Shown here one piece after another: positions 26,918 to 39,723 of a stretch of DNA of 64,000 nucleotides. The translations under genes and the position numbers were made by a program. Source of the stretch: Amoebidium appalachense (taxonomy: Eukaryota; Ichthyosporea). How positions within the stretch are numbered: the first letter of the stretch is position 1; the number at the start of each line of letters is the position of its first letter. Below the pieces are notes generated by a model. The model did not search any database, had not been told where the DNA came from, and saw nothing but the letters and a program-made list of their open reading frames with translations. The stretch lies in assembly GCA_963693365.1 (NCBI GenBank), contig CAVNZM010000003.1, forward strand, positions 15,314,001 through 15,378,000, in the 5' to 3' direction.

Positions 26918-27324
26918 TTAAGGAGTTGGTGTGTACATCAAATACCAAGTGGGTTTTGGGATTTTGATAATAGCCACCCACACTACCCTCGAGTTCATGC
27001 AATAACACTTCATCACACCTCCTCTAGATTGGAAGTTATGCTGTGTGTGTGGGGCACAAAAATGCTTAAACCATCAGTCTGAGAGTAAATGAAGCTTAAA
27101 AAAGAAAACGGGTTGTCTGGATATCTCGTATCAGGGTTACTCAGAGTGTCACACACGCACACAAACAAGCAAGCACGCACGAACCACGCGCGCACACACA
27201 CACACACACACGCACGCACGCACGCTTGCACACACGCACACACACACACACACGCACACCGGCTCCTGAACACAATCCCGAGCTAAACATACCCACACAA
27301 ACCCATCCATATGACACGTGACCT

Positions 27325-28192
27325 CTAGCCAATGACCAGCCACCCATCCTCCACCGTGAACCTTCTGGGCAGAGCCAGCACCACCATCCCCATGGCGACC
27401 ACCCAACCGTACGGCACATGCCACAGCATCACCATAGCAACACCAACCAGAAACGACACCAACAACGTCTGCTGGCACAACGCTACGCTGACGACACCCG
27501 ACCTCCAACGCACCCCACCGATTGGCTCCAAGTCACGCTCCTCTTTTGGCCGTTCATTTTGCACCCCGGGTTGATTCCCGTTTTGGTTGTTTTCCGTTTT
27601 CTGCGCCAGTTCAAGATTGCGGTATTTTTCCAACTCTTGCCCCAGCATTTCCACCGCTTCGCACATTTCTTCTAATTCGTGAGCCAAAAAAGTGTTTTCC
27701 GCTTTTGTCTCTGCTGCGTTCCGCGAAAGTCTCTTGCAATCCTTGGCTTTCTTTTTCAAATTTTGCTCCAACTCCCGAATATATTTCGAAACCCTGTTCG
27801 CCATGTTCTCCTCTTCGTCTTCAACATCTTCCCAATCCCCCTTCTCCGTTCCAATTTTCCCGTTTTCCGATTCTCCCTCCTCCTCCCCCTCCGCCTCCTC
27901 CCCACCCTTTCGCCTTTTCTTCTTTCCGCCGTTTTTCACTTTCTGCATCTTGAAAATCCCATCTGGAAATTTGAACGTAGGAGGGGGTTTACACGTGTGT
28001 TTTGGTGCGTCGAGGGGTGCCATTGTTTCGGAACAGTGCAAACACACAAGAACTGTAAGTCTGCACCCGTGCGATTGGTGGCGGGCCAGCTCCCCTTTGG
28101 GCATATGCAACCCACAGTCACATGTGGTCATCTCCTGCCCACACCCGAACTTGTGCACTGTACGTGTGTGTGTGTGTGTGTGTGGAGGGGAA

Positions 28193-28237
<45 letters not shown>

Positions 28238-28303
28238 GGAGGAAGGTAGTGTGTGCTATACTGAACAAGCTTACGATATTCACTGGGAGAATGTGTGTGG
28301 GTT

Positions 28304-28344
<41 letters not shown>

Positions 28345-28979
28345 AAAGGGTTGGAGATAGGGTGTGCAAGAGTACGAGTGTTACTGCGAATGATGATCTT
28401 GGTGTGAGTGTCACTCTTCTTCTCTTTCCCCCTCCCCCCCTCCCCCCCCCCCCCCAAACTCCCCCATATACCCCCCCCCCCCCTCTTCCCCCTCCCCCCC
28501 CCCCTTCCCCCTTTCCCCCCACTCCCCGGCACTCCTGTCCCTCTCTCTCTCTCGCTCTCCCCCCCCCCCCCCCTCTCTCCCCCTCTGTGTGTGTGTGTGT
28601 GCGTGTGCGTGTGCACCTCTGTGTGTGTGTGTGTGTATGTGTGTGCCTGGGTGTGTGTGTGTGAATCTGGTCGTGTGTGTGTGCGTGGGTGTGTGCATGT
28701 GTGTGTGTATGACTTCCGAACCAGAGCAAGTAATGTGTTCTTATATGTTATGTGTGTGTCTTTGTGTTTTGGGCAACCGTATGACCATAAACGAAGTAAT
28801 GGAAAATATAGGGGGGGTGCGTGGGTGGGTGGGGGGAGGGGGGGGAGCGTGGGGGCCACACAGGGGAGGGGGGGGGGGGGGGGGGGTGAATGCGGGAGGG
28901 AGGGAGGCACACAACAAGCTGGAGCCGGGCAAGGAAGTTTGTTGGTGTGCCGAGAGGGGAAGGAGAGGTGTGTGTGTGT

Positions 28980-29021
<42 letters not shown>

Positions 29022-29127
29022 CGGAGGCGGGGAGTAGAGGGGGAAGGCCTTAAACTAGATCGAAAAGAAAATATCCGGGAAGCAATACATGTAGCTGTGC
29101 ACAAGCCAGCAAACACACAGGATGATG

Positions 29128-29168
<41 letters not shown>

Positions 29169-30248
29169 AGTGTGTGCGTTTGTGTTTTGGGGGGGGGGGG
29201 GGGGGGAGGAGACGGGAAGAGGGAGGAGGACTGGGGGGAGGGGGAGGAGGAGGGGATGAGGAGGAGGCGGAGAATATGTATGTGATGGCGAGAGAAGAGG
29301 GATTGAGACAAGAGAGGCTACGAGAGCAAAAGGGTGTGAGGTGGTTTTCGGGGTGCAACACAACGTGCAATCACACACAGAAACACATGCCGCACCGGGC
29401 CAAGGATGAAGCAAGTGTGTATGTGGGTGTGGGTGTGTAGGTGTGTTTGTGTTTGTGCGTTTGTTTGTGTTTGTGTGTGTGTCTGTGTCTTTGTGTGTGT
29501 GTGTGTGCTTGTGTGTGTATGTGTGTGTGCTTGTGTGTGTGTATGTGTGTGTGTGTATGTATGCAAGTGTGTGACTATGTTCGTGTGCGCGAATGGAGTG
29601 CGTGTGTGCGAGTGATTGCATGTGGTTGTGCGCGAGCGTGATTATGGGTGCGTACAAACTTGCACGCGTGTGTGTGTGTGCGTGTGCACGTGCGTCTGTG
29701 TGCATGCAGGTGTGTGTGTTGGACATGATGTTCGGGGGGGTTTAGCTACCTTCCAAGTTCTGCGCCGGAAACTTCTGCCAACACAACCTGCATGTTTCGA
29801 CCCGCTGGGGGCACAGGTCATTCTCGTGGTCCTCGACATCAAGCCATGTCCCGTAAAACTTTCTGCAAAGCTCACAACGAGTCCACTTGTGCCCACAATC
29901 CTCCTCATGCCCCATGATTTCATCTTGGCGACACACTTCAGAGCACCCAAATGGTGTATATATGCACTTGACTTCCAACGCGTTGTACGCTACGAGGAAC
30001 GAGAAACTTGGGAGCTTCATTCTAGCCGATATCTGGTTGTTGTCTAGAGGGCATTTTGGAGTAGGTGATGTTTCGAGCCATCGCTTCAGGCATTCTCGAC
30101 AAAACACGTGATTACACGTGGTAGCTACCGGGTCAAAGAGAATTTCGTAGCAAATAGCACATGTGAATGGTTCAAGTGCATCATCATCTGCAAGGTGTAC
30201 GCGTCTGCCTTTCTTGCAGGTGAGGGGGTGGGGGGCTTCTTCGGGCAT
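27325..30248 (-). CDS. RING/TRAF-zinc-finger/coiled-coil/membrane protein (two exons)
   Basis: Probable membrane-anchored E3 ubiquitin ligase. Exons (minus) 30248-29750 and 28157-27325 join in phase 1 to 443 aa; the junction sits inside the zinc-finger array, which supports it. The RING uses C30, C33, C45, H47, C50, C53 and C66 and ends CPLDN. The aspartate in the last ligand position is as in TRAF6-type RINGs. TRAF-type Cys/His fingers follow at about 94-220. An acidic/Lys-rich linker precedes a coiled coil (about 285-345), then a hydrophobic C-terminal segment at about 387-430 before a short polar end. The MATH/TRAF-C domain of classical TRAFs is absent and a membrane segment takes its place. 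The 1.6-kb intron is filled with CA/GT arrays and C/G-runs. A CRE palindrome lies about 270 bp upstream. The gene diverges from VTC. Confidence 0.88.
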
Positions 30249-30517
30249 TCTTCTAGATGATGTTGAGGCGGGGGGTGGGGAGCCGTAGGAAACCCAAACT
30301 ATTATGTTTGGAGGTGTATAAAGCTAACAAAAAACACGGTGACAAAGCTAGTGACAGCTGTAAGCCTCTTCACGAGAGGGAGAGGGTAATGATGCTACCG
30401 AAATCGGAGAGTATTACCTACAATGGGACTCTTACTTGTAAACATGCCTTTCTGAGCTCTGCTGTGACGCTGACGCGCCATTCGACACTGCACAGAATAT
30501 AACACGGCTCAGGGCCA

Positions 30518-30525
30518 TGACGTCA
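30518..30525. promoter_or_regulatory. CRE palindrome upstream of the RING/TRAF gene
   Basis: The full palindrome TGACGTCA lies 270 bp upstream of the minus-strand start codon. The same octamer lies upstream of the PA-TM-RING gene at 20532. Confidence 0.4.
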
Positions 30526-32002
30526 CTTCGAAGGCGAATTGACAAGCTACATAGCTGTTTTCTTTTTCTATTTCCCCATGCACTGGCATGGACTCAACAC
30601 GCAGAGAAAAATGCAGCAGTCCACCCGGCCCCGGTAGATATTTGCACACGCTGTGTACACACGTTCGGCCAATATTCATGTATGCATGTGGCCCCGTGGT
30701 CACACCAAGCTAACCTATAAGTTTTGTGGGCCTGCTTATACCGGCAGACACTGGCAGGGGGGAGGGACGGGAGGGGGAGGGGCAGCGGAGGGTGGTCAGG
30801 AATGCTACCGGGCTGTAAGGGGGCAACCGGAATGCAACAACGAAGCCTTTTTTTTGAGTGCCAAAAAAAGGAAAGAGTGCAGGCATTATGGTTGCAGATC
30901 ATTCAGACCTAGGAAAGCTGCAGTATTGAGAGAGAGCGAGAGAAGGGAGGGGGCAGATGTGGGGCAAGAAGCCTAGCCAAAACGAAAAAATCCCCCCCCA
31001 CAAACGCTTCCCGCAAACACTGGCACAACGCCTGGTGAACCCATGTATTAATAAAGTATGTAATCTGATTAGCACGAGAACACTCCTGTCCATCTGTGCT
31101 GTTGCAACCCACTAGCTATAGTAGCCGCGTTGCGAGCCCGTCTGCCATCAATGCACAACTACACCATGCTGACTGGGAATTAGAGCTGTAGAAGTATGTT
31201 TGTGGCGCTTATATCGTGTGTGTGTGTGCGCGTGTGTGTGTGCGTGTGCGTGTGTATGGCTGGTGCGTATCTTTTGAAAACCTCTGCCTTGTCACTTGTT
31301 TTGCCATACCTGCGATGCAGTTGGGTCATTGTTTTCAAGCCTTTGTTTTAAGCAAACTAAACAAGCATGTGATGCTGTACTCCTACCCATAGGTAGCACG
31401 GAGGTTGTCCGGAACGAGTTATTATCGGTATGTAGAATGCAGGGAGATAAGGGTGTTAGTAACAACAGATCTGGAATGCGAGAAACAAGAATTGCCAAAA
31501 TGAATGGGGAGATCGAGAAGGATCTTGGCCCCCATAAGGCGTACGAACGAGCACAGTTGAGCAGATCACTTTATATTCTTGAAGGTCAAGAAAGTCAAAA
31601 CGTACTCTATAATTAGTAAAGCCACTCTTTATTACAAGAACGCGCAATCCAGAATTCGGAGTGGAGTTCGGCCATTATCTATGTACAACTGTACAACTGA
31701 CTTGCAACTTGGAAAACACACACCACTGAACCTGGATCTCTCTCCCTCTTCCATTCTTTCTCTCTCTCTTCCTTCATCTCTCCATATTTCCCAGATACAT
31801 CTCTCCCCCGCTCTCTCTCTCTCTCTCTTTTCCTTTCTCTCTCTCCCCTTGATCTCTCCTCCGATCCATCTCTCTCCCTCCACCCTCCCTCTCTCTCTTT
31901 TCACGGATAAACTGATGTTGGAATTATGTCATTCGTGAAACGAGAAACACCGTGCCAGAGATGGAGCGGTCTAGTGACCCCGTGCATCGAAAGAGCGCTT
32001 TG

Positions 32003-32158
32003 ATTGGACAGCTTCAAGACCATTCTACCATCTGATTGGTGGAAATCGCCAACACGCTTCAAAAGGGCGGTGAAATCTGCTTGCTTGTTTGTGCGGCGAT
32101 CGCACGTTAAAAGCTTTTTAAAGTATTTTAAAAAACACTTTTGGTGTTGTTATAAAGG
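32003..32158 (+). promoter_or_regulatory. Candidate VTC promoter
   Basis: Two inverted CCAAT boxes (ATTGG at 32003-32007 and 32034-32038) are followed by TATAAAGG at 32151-32158, about 215 bp before the VTC start codon. The arrangement is promoter-like but not proven. Confidence 0.45.
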
Positions 32159-32374
32159 TTGGGGGTCTGTTATCATGGCAATACATAGCCGCACAATAGT
32201 ACCTGCAGTCTACGTGATTATATTTGCTTAAATAAACCTTGAATAGGAAATAAAGAGACAAGTGTTTGCTTGTTCTCAAATGAGTGAAGATTCATGTATT
32301 TTTTTTTGCCCAAAGGCACACGAAACACACTCTAGAACAGGCATAATAACGCCAGTATATTTAAATCTCTCAGA

Positions 32375-33298
32375 ATGCCGTTTGGCGCGCACTTACTTGA
32401 CAATGCGCCCGCTGAGTGGCGATACAACTATGTCGATTATGGCACTATAAAGCAGTATCTGAAGGAGCATGGGGCATCTTGGAACTCGGCAAAGGAGGCG
32501 AGGTTTGCGGTTATGCTCGAGGATGAGCTCAAAAAGGTGCGTGCGTGCGTGCGTGCGTGCGTGTGTGCGTGCGTGCGTGCGTGCGTGCGTGCGTGTGTGT
32601 GTGTGTGTGTGTGATGTGAATGAAGGTGAGAGGCATTCTGGTTTTGTTTGTGCAGAAGGGAAGGGGATTTGTGTACGTTGTTTCGTGTTCCTGTTCTGTG
32701 GACATACATCTGTGCGTGGGAGGATGTCGGTGGAAGGGGAGGGGGAGGATGGAGAAGGGGAGGAGGTTTAGTGATCTGTGTGTGTGTGCATGTTTTTCCT
32801 TTGTTTGCCTGCGCAGTTACGTGTGGATGTGTGTGTGTTTGTTTGCGTGTGTGTTTGTGTGTGTGTGTGTGGGCGCACGTGTGTGCACAGGTATGTATGC
32901 TGTCTGTATGCCTCTACATTCTGGTACACTCTTGTGTTTGACATAAGCTCTGTATGTGATTATTCAAGTCCATAAGGCAGAAATCCTGTTAGGACGTAGA
33001 TGTATCATTGTTGTACATCTCAAGATTCTCCCCCCTTCCCCTCCCCCTTCCCCCCCCCCCCCCCCCTCTCTTTCTGATCTCCCCGAGCTCTACACCTACC
33101 TACATGCACCTGCCTTCAAGCCCACGCAGGCGCAAGCATGCACGGCCACATTGGGATGGGCTTATCCGCTTACAACACAGACACGTTCATGCACAAAAGG
33201 CCTTTTACCTGCACCGCACACAAAGGTTAATCTTTGAAGGTCTATCTACATGTGTGTTAGCTGTATTTTGTGTACCACACTCCAAGCGTCCCTTCTCG

Positions 33299-33338
<40 letters not shown>

Positions 33339-33566
33339 CCCGTTCTCCCCACCTTCCCGCCTTACAGGCTGGGCTGTGTGTGTGCTTCGTTTCTGTTTTC
33401 CTTTTTTGCCTATTTTCCGCCCCCCCCTCCCCCCCCCCCCCCTCCCCACCGTCTACCTTATGTGCTTACTTCTAAGTTTATGCAAACCCATTCAACCTTT
33501 GGAGCTCCTTCGACAGTTCAACTCACTTCTCCCGATCCCCTCCCCCCCCCCCCCCCCTCCCCCCCC

Positions 33567-33597
<31 letters not shown>

Positions 33598-33728
33598 ATC
33601 CCACTCCGAAAACTATCTCTCCTTCCCCTCTATCGGTTCTTCCTATGATGGATGTTCCTTGTGTGTGCTGTGCAAATATGAACTGTGTTGTCCATCGTGA
33701 ATGTACTCTCTACTCTGTAGCGCATAAT

Positions 33729-33759
<31 letters not shown>

Positions 33760-34937
33760 TTCCCCCGAGCAAATAAATATAATCATATTAAAAGTAATCG
33801 AAGTAATGATATCCTTATTCTGAAAATGAAACGAAGAGGTGAAGATGAAAAGAAATGTGGCGGAGTGGGGAAAATGCATAGCACAAAATCATTTGTTTCT
33901 TCTACCTCATACACCCATTTGCACCACTGTATTCAAAGATCCCCCCTCCCCCCCCCCCTCCCCATCTCTATGCAATATTCTCCTCCTCTCCTTCCCCCCC
34001 CCCCTCTCTCCCCCTCTCTCTCTCTCTCTCTCTCCCCCCCTCCCCCCCCCCCCCTCCCCCTCCTTCTCCCTCTGCAAACTCCCACTCTCCTCCTTCTCTC
34101 CCCAGCTTCCACTCCACCTCCCCAATACATTCCTTTCCACTTCCACTATGTATGAGCACAACACACACGCACACACAAACACACACACACACACACTTCC
34201 CTCCTTTCATACCTCTTTTCCTACACTCCCCCCCCCCCCCCTCTCCCCTTCCTTGCCCGCTCGCCCAGCCCTTTACACGCCCCCCATGAATGACTACACC
34301 CCTTGCTTGGTATTTTTATTGCATACTGTTTGTGTGGGCTGCACTCGTCCTTGTTTTGTCCGTCATGAATGTGTACCTTGCAACTATAACTCCTCCCCCC
34401 CCCCCCCTCCCCCCTCCACATTTCAACCTTACCCTCTCGCTGACAATGTTGAATATCCCTTCCGTTCAGGTGTCCGACTTCGGTCTTGTCAAGTTCAAGG
34501 AACTTGAGAGCCACCTGCTGTTTGTGGAGAGCAGATTTGCAAAGAGTGAAGACCCTGTGACCAGCCCAGACCACGACAACCTGAAGAAAGAGGTGTGTGT
34601 ACACGTGTGAAAGGGGGGCCGGGTGCAAGTGTGTGTGTGTGTGCAAGTGTGCAGGAGGGAGGGGGGGGATGCACGTGGGTGTGCGCAGGTGTGTGTGTGT
34701 GTGTGCAGGGGGGGAGGGGAGGGTATGGGTGCAGGTTTAGCGGATGGACACATGCTGAGGGTTGCACGTGTGCTCGAGATGTGGGTGGGGATGGAATGCA
34801 GTGATAGCGCATGCGCAAAGAGACGCCATAGTCACATGCAATGGCATGTTGGTGCACACACACACACACTCACACAAATAATGATTGCCACGCACACTCG
34901 CTCCCATGCGCATACAATAGACACAAACACACACACC

Positions 34938-35000
<63 letters not shown>

Positions 35001-35249
35001 TCACACAAACACACACACACACACACACACACGTACACACGTACAGTGTGACCGTGTAGCCGCCGAGATAGGCACGCTCGCCAAGTACAACAGCATCAAC
35101 TACACGGCCATGGTGCGCCTGCTGCAGAAGCACGACCGCAAGACAAACTCCATCTGCAGGCACACGTTCATGGCTCATATGAGCGCTAAGCCCTTTTACA
35201 AGGTATACTTGATGTTTTCCGTTTCCTTTCCTTCTTAAATTTTGGTGTT

Positions 35250-35286
<37 letters not shown>

Positions 35287-35412
35287 GCAGTGCCTCTATA
35301 AGGTATGCATGATCTTCCTTTTTTTCATGGCTCATATGAGTGCTAAGCCCTTTTACATGGTGTGGTTGATGTTTTTCGCTTCCTTTTCTTTTTTCTTCTT
35401 CTTCTTCTTCTT

Positions 35413-35450
<38 letters not shown>

Positions 35451-35577
35451 GAGAGGGGAAGGGGGGGGGGGGGGGGGGGGGGGGGAGGTGCGGGGAGGGG
35501 GGGCAAGGGGATTGGGATTGTGGGACTTCCACAAGGTATGCCTGAATCTTTTCTCTTTCATTTTTTTGGGTGTTTTT

Positions 35578-35608
<31 letters not shown>

Positions 35609-35976
35609 GGGGGGAGGGGGAGTGGGAGGGTTGCACAAATGTTTGAGCTGCTGTCAACCCTGAAAGATACAGATCCCCTTTTCTGGGTGGCATTAAAAAG
35701 AATATGGTATGTTGGAAAGAGAGGGGAAAGAGCGGGGCGGAGGGGGAGGGGGGGGGGGGGGGGGGGGATTGTGAGTAGTGTGTACTGTATGTGAGTGTCC
35801 CAAAAAAGACACGACACAAACACATTCTCACTGCCTCCCCCCCCCCCCCCCCCCCCAAAAAAAAAAAAAAAAACGACATTCACGGACACACACACACACA
35901 CACACACGAACACACTCGCTCACTCACGCCTCCCCCAACCCCACTCCCCACCACCCCAATCCCCTGCTGTTCCCTT

Positions 35977-36018
<42 letters not shown>

Positions 36019-37045
36019 CTCACACACACAGGTGTCCTTTGATTCTCTCATTGCTCGTCTGAGCACGCTCTACGGTCGCCTCAAGCCCCGTCTCGCCGTC
36101 TCCTCTGAACCCCAGGGGGGCACGTTGAAGACAGACACGTACTGGGTGCATGCAGATAACGTGACTGCTGTCAAACTGTTTGTGCTCCAACATATGCCCG
36201 TGGTGGTATCGAGTGGGAGGGAGACCTCCTCACCGGAGAGTCTTGTGTCGTGCATCTATCTCGATAATGAGAGCCATGATGTAAGTGCCACTAATACCTT
36301 CCACTTCCCCCCCCCCCCCCCCCCCCCTCCCCTCCACCCGCCCTCCCTGCCCTCCCCCCCGTGTGTCCATCTCTGACTTCTGTCCATCTCTGTGACTTGG
36401 CCCCCCTTTGAGGGTGTTATGTTGTCCCGTAATGACCGTGTACTTCTACTTTGTGATAAACTGTGACCGTGTACTTCTACTTCGTGATAAACTGTGACCG
36501 TGCACTTCTACTTTGTGATAAACTGTGACCGTGTACTTCTACTTTGTGATAAACTGTGACCGTGTACTTCTACTTTGTGATAAACTGTGACCGTGCACTT
36601 CTACTTTGTGATAAACTGTGACCCTGTACTTCTACTTTGTGATAAACTGTGACCGTGTACTTCTACTTTGCGATAAACTGTGACCGTGTACTTCTACTGT
36701 GTGATAAACTGTGACGCGTTTTAACTTCATACCCGACCACCACATACACCCATCCACTATCCACTATCCACTTTCCCCTCAGGTGCCTATGTTGCTCGCT
36801 GCATGACTTAGAAAGTTCCAATCTATCAGGGTGTCTACTATTTTATTAGCACTATTCATTGCTTTGATCGGGTCGTTCAATGGTGGACATGTGGCAGGCA
36901 GCATTCTAACGCTTCCCCTATGTTTACCCTTACGCTCCCCCCCCCCCCCCCTCCCCCCCCCCCAAACACACACACATACACACCCTCTCGAAACACACAC
37001 ACACTCGCACTCACGGTTGCACCACACACACACAAATACACAAAT

Positions 37046-37091
<46 letters not shown>

Positions 37092-37600
37092 GGTACACGT
37101 CCAGATGTACCATGAGCGCGTGGAGAAGAACGACACGGCCATGTCGATCCGTCTGCGCTGGTTCGGCACCAAACCTCGGGAGGTGCAGGTCGACACGCGC
37201 AGCCACAGGGAGGACACGTGGGCCGGGGAGGCCACGGCCACGGATAGCTTTACCATCAAGGAGAAATACCTGGATGCATACCTAGCCGGCCAGTGGACAT
37301 TCGAGCAGAAGGTGCATGTGTATGTGTGTGTGGGGGGGGGGGGGGGAGGGGGGGTGCAGGAAAACGGGGTAGGGGGAAGAGGGTGCATTGGTGAAAAGTG
37401 GGGGGCTAAGATGCCCTTTTTTTCGGCGCGGGGGAGGGGGAGGGGGAGAGGAGGGGAGGGGAGGGAGTGAAATGTGGGAAGAGTGGGGGGGGGGGGGGGG
37501 GGGGGGGGGGGGGTCTGGGAAGTCGGAGACTTAGAGATGCGGATGTGGGTGAGTTGGCGTTCTGTGGTGGTAATGTGTGTGTGTTGTTTTTTTTTTTTGT

Positions 37601-37652
<52 letters not shown>

Positions 37653-38601
37653 TGGCTACAGTTGAATCCCAAAATTTACGTTTTCTCTGCAAGATGTTGT
37701 TTCTAGCAAAAAGCCACTCAGACAAGGGATTACAAGTGTGTACGTTGCCCTACATTACACAGGGTGTTGTGTTAGAGCCCGCTGCCTGGGGTTTTTGTTA
37801 AACTTTTCTGTTCTTTTGCCTTCTACCCCTTCCCCCCCCCCCCCCCCCCCCCCCCAAACTCCTCCCAAGCCAGATGAAGAAGTATCTGAGTTGGATGTCG
37901 TAAACGAGGCGAATCAATCAAAAATCGATTACTGTGGATGGCTTATGCACCTGCATTGGGCTCTGCCTATGATGCAATCCCTCAGTGCATATGCTTTGCG
38001 AAATCTGCTTTGTGTTTTCCGTCATGAAATGCCCTCCGTATGAAATACTTACCCTACCCCCCCCCCCCCCCTCCCCAAACACACACACACACACTCTCTC
38101 TCTCTCTCTCTCCCCCACCCACAGGTTGAAAAGATGCGCACGAAGGGCATGAGCGACATGGCCATCTCCCAGCTTCTAGTCCTTTCCAAGAATGTGCAGG
38201 ATACCATTCTCCGTCGCAAGCTCCAGCCGTGCGTGCGCACGGCGTACTCCCGAGTTTCCTTCACACAGGAACAGCCCACGGCTGCCGGGGCTGTGAGGGT
38301 GGATTTTGACACGAACATTGTTCTATTGAAGGAGGAGGGGGCGGCAAATGGACACTGGCACAGGGTGGTAGGTGGTGATAAAACCGCAACTAGGGGGTAG
38401 AGAAAGAGAGAGAGTGTGTGTGTGTATGGGGTGTGTGTGTGTGGGGGGAGGGGGGGGGGGGGGGGGGGGGTTTGATGGGTCTATGTGATCCGATGGTCAG
38501 CAAACACATTCTGAGGTTGTTTCTTTACGTTTGCAGTTTATGTTCATATTCTGCCTAAAGCAGCTGGGGTTTATCATATCAAACTTGCCTGACAGGGGAT
38601 A

Positions 38602-38634
<33 letters not shown>

Positions 38635-39068
38635 TTCCCCGGGGGCCGTGTGTGAGCCCTTGTTACAAAAGCTTTTGTGCTTTCAGTCGTGAATGTGTGC
38701 TTTACAATAGGTAACGTAATCCCCCCCCCCCCCCCCCCCCCCCGTTTTGCTGATCTTGCTTGCATTTAGCAACCCTGCTCGTCTTTGATCAAGACGGGTT
38801 GACCCTCCCAAGTTCAGTTGATGCTGCTGTCTGAGTTGGAGAGTCGTATATACGCGGGCTAAGGGGTCGAAACTCAGACGCAATTGATGACTTGGGCCCT
38901 CCCTGAGGATGGGCTCTGCTTATGACGCATACTGTGCGCATGGCTGATGTTGCATACTTGAATGATGCCTTTGCATGTGTCCGTCGTGTATGCATACATT
39001 GTACCGTGTTCCGCATTCAAACTCCCCCCCCCCCCCCCCCCCCCCCCTTCCCCCACCACCCGCCCAAC

Positions 39069-39110
<42 letters not shown>

Positions 39111-39500
39111 GTCACCACCGCTCATGTTCTTCCTTCTGCACCGTGGTCCCCTCACATACCCGATCTCCCCTTTCCTTTTTAGGATGCCGGCACTGACAAC
39201 CCTCCCAAGACCGACAAGCTACCTTCCAGCGACATCCAGACGTTTCCGTATGTGGTGGTCACCGTCACCACCAGGGCTGGGCAGAACGAAAAACCCCCCC
39301 AGTGGCTTGCAGATCTCGCTGCAAGCGGATTGGTCGAGCCTGTGCCCAAATTTAGCAAGTTTGTGCATGCGTGCACGCTGCTATTGGCTAAGAGCCTGAG
39401 ACTGCTTCCTTATTGGCTTCCTCAGCTGGAAAAGGTGGGTTGCTTTTCCTTTGTTTGGTTTTGGGGGAGGGGAGAGAGCTGGTGTGGTTGTTTTGTTGGT

Positions 39501-39551
<51 letters not shown>

Positions 39552-39689
39552 TAGGAAATAGATGACTTTCTTCATGATTTTCGCCTCTCATGAATGTTAT
39601 CAGAGGAGGGAGAGGGTTGAGTGGCAAATGCCGGGATAGGCTAATAGTTATGTGTTGTGTAACTTCACATTTGATGACGGAGGGAGAGC

Positions 39690-39723
<34 letters not shown>

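Larger units (their letters stand above)
30249..32374. other. Divergent intergenic region between the RING/TRAF and VTC genes
   Basis: No coding exon recognised. It should contain both promoters (sites listed separately). It also holds a CT-rich stretch (31736-31905) and short TG repeats near 31219-31255. Confidence 0.6.

Noticed and set aside
34272-34390. Possible extra VTC exon in intron 1
   Set aside because: Adding it would break the continuous SPX match between exon 1 (LEDELKK) and exon 2 ([13 protein letters not shown]); it is a poly-C-ended repeat copy.
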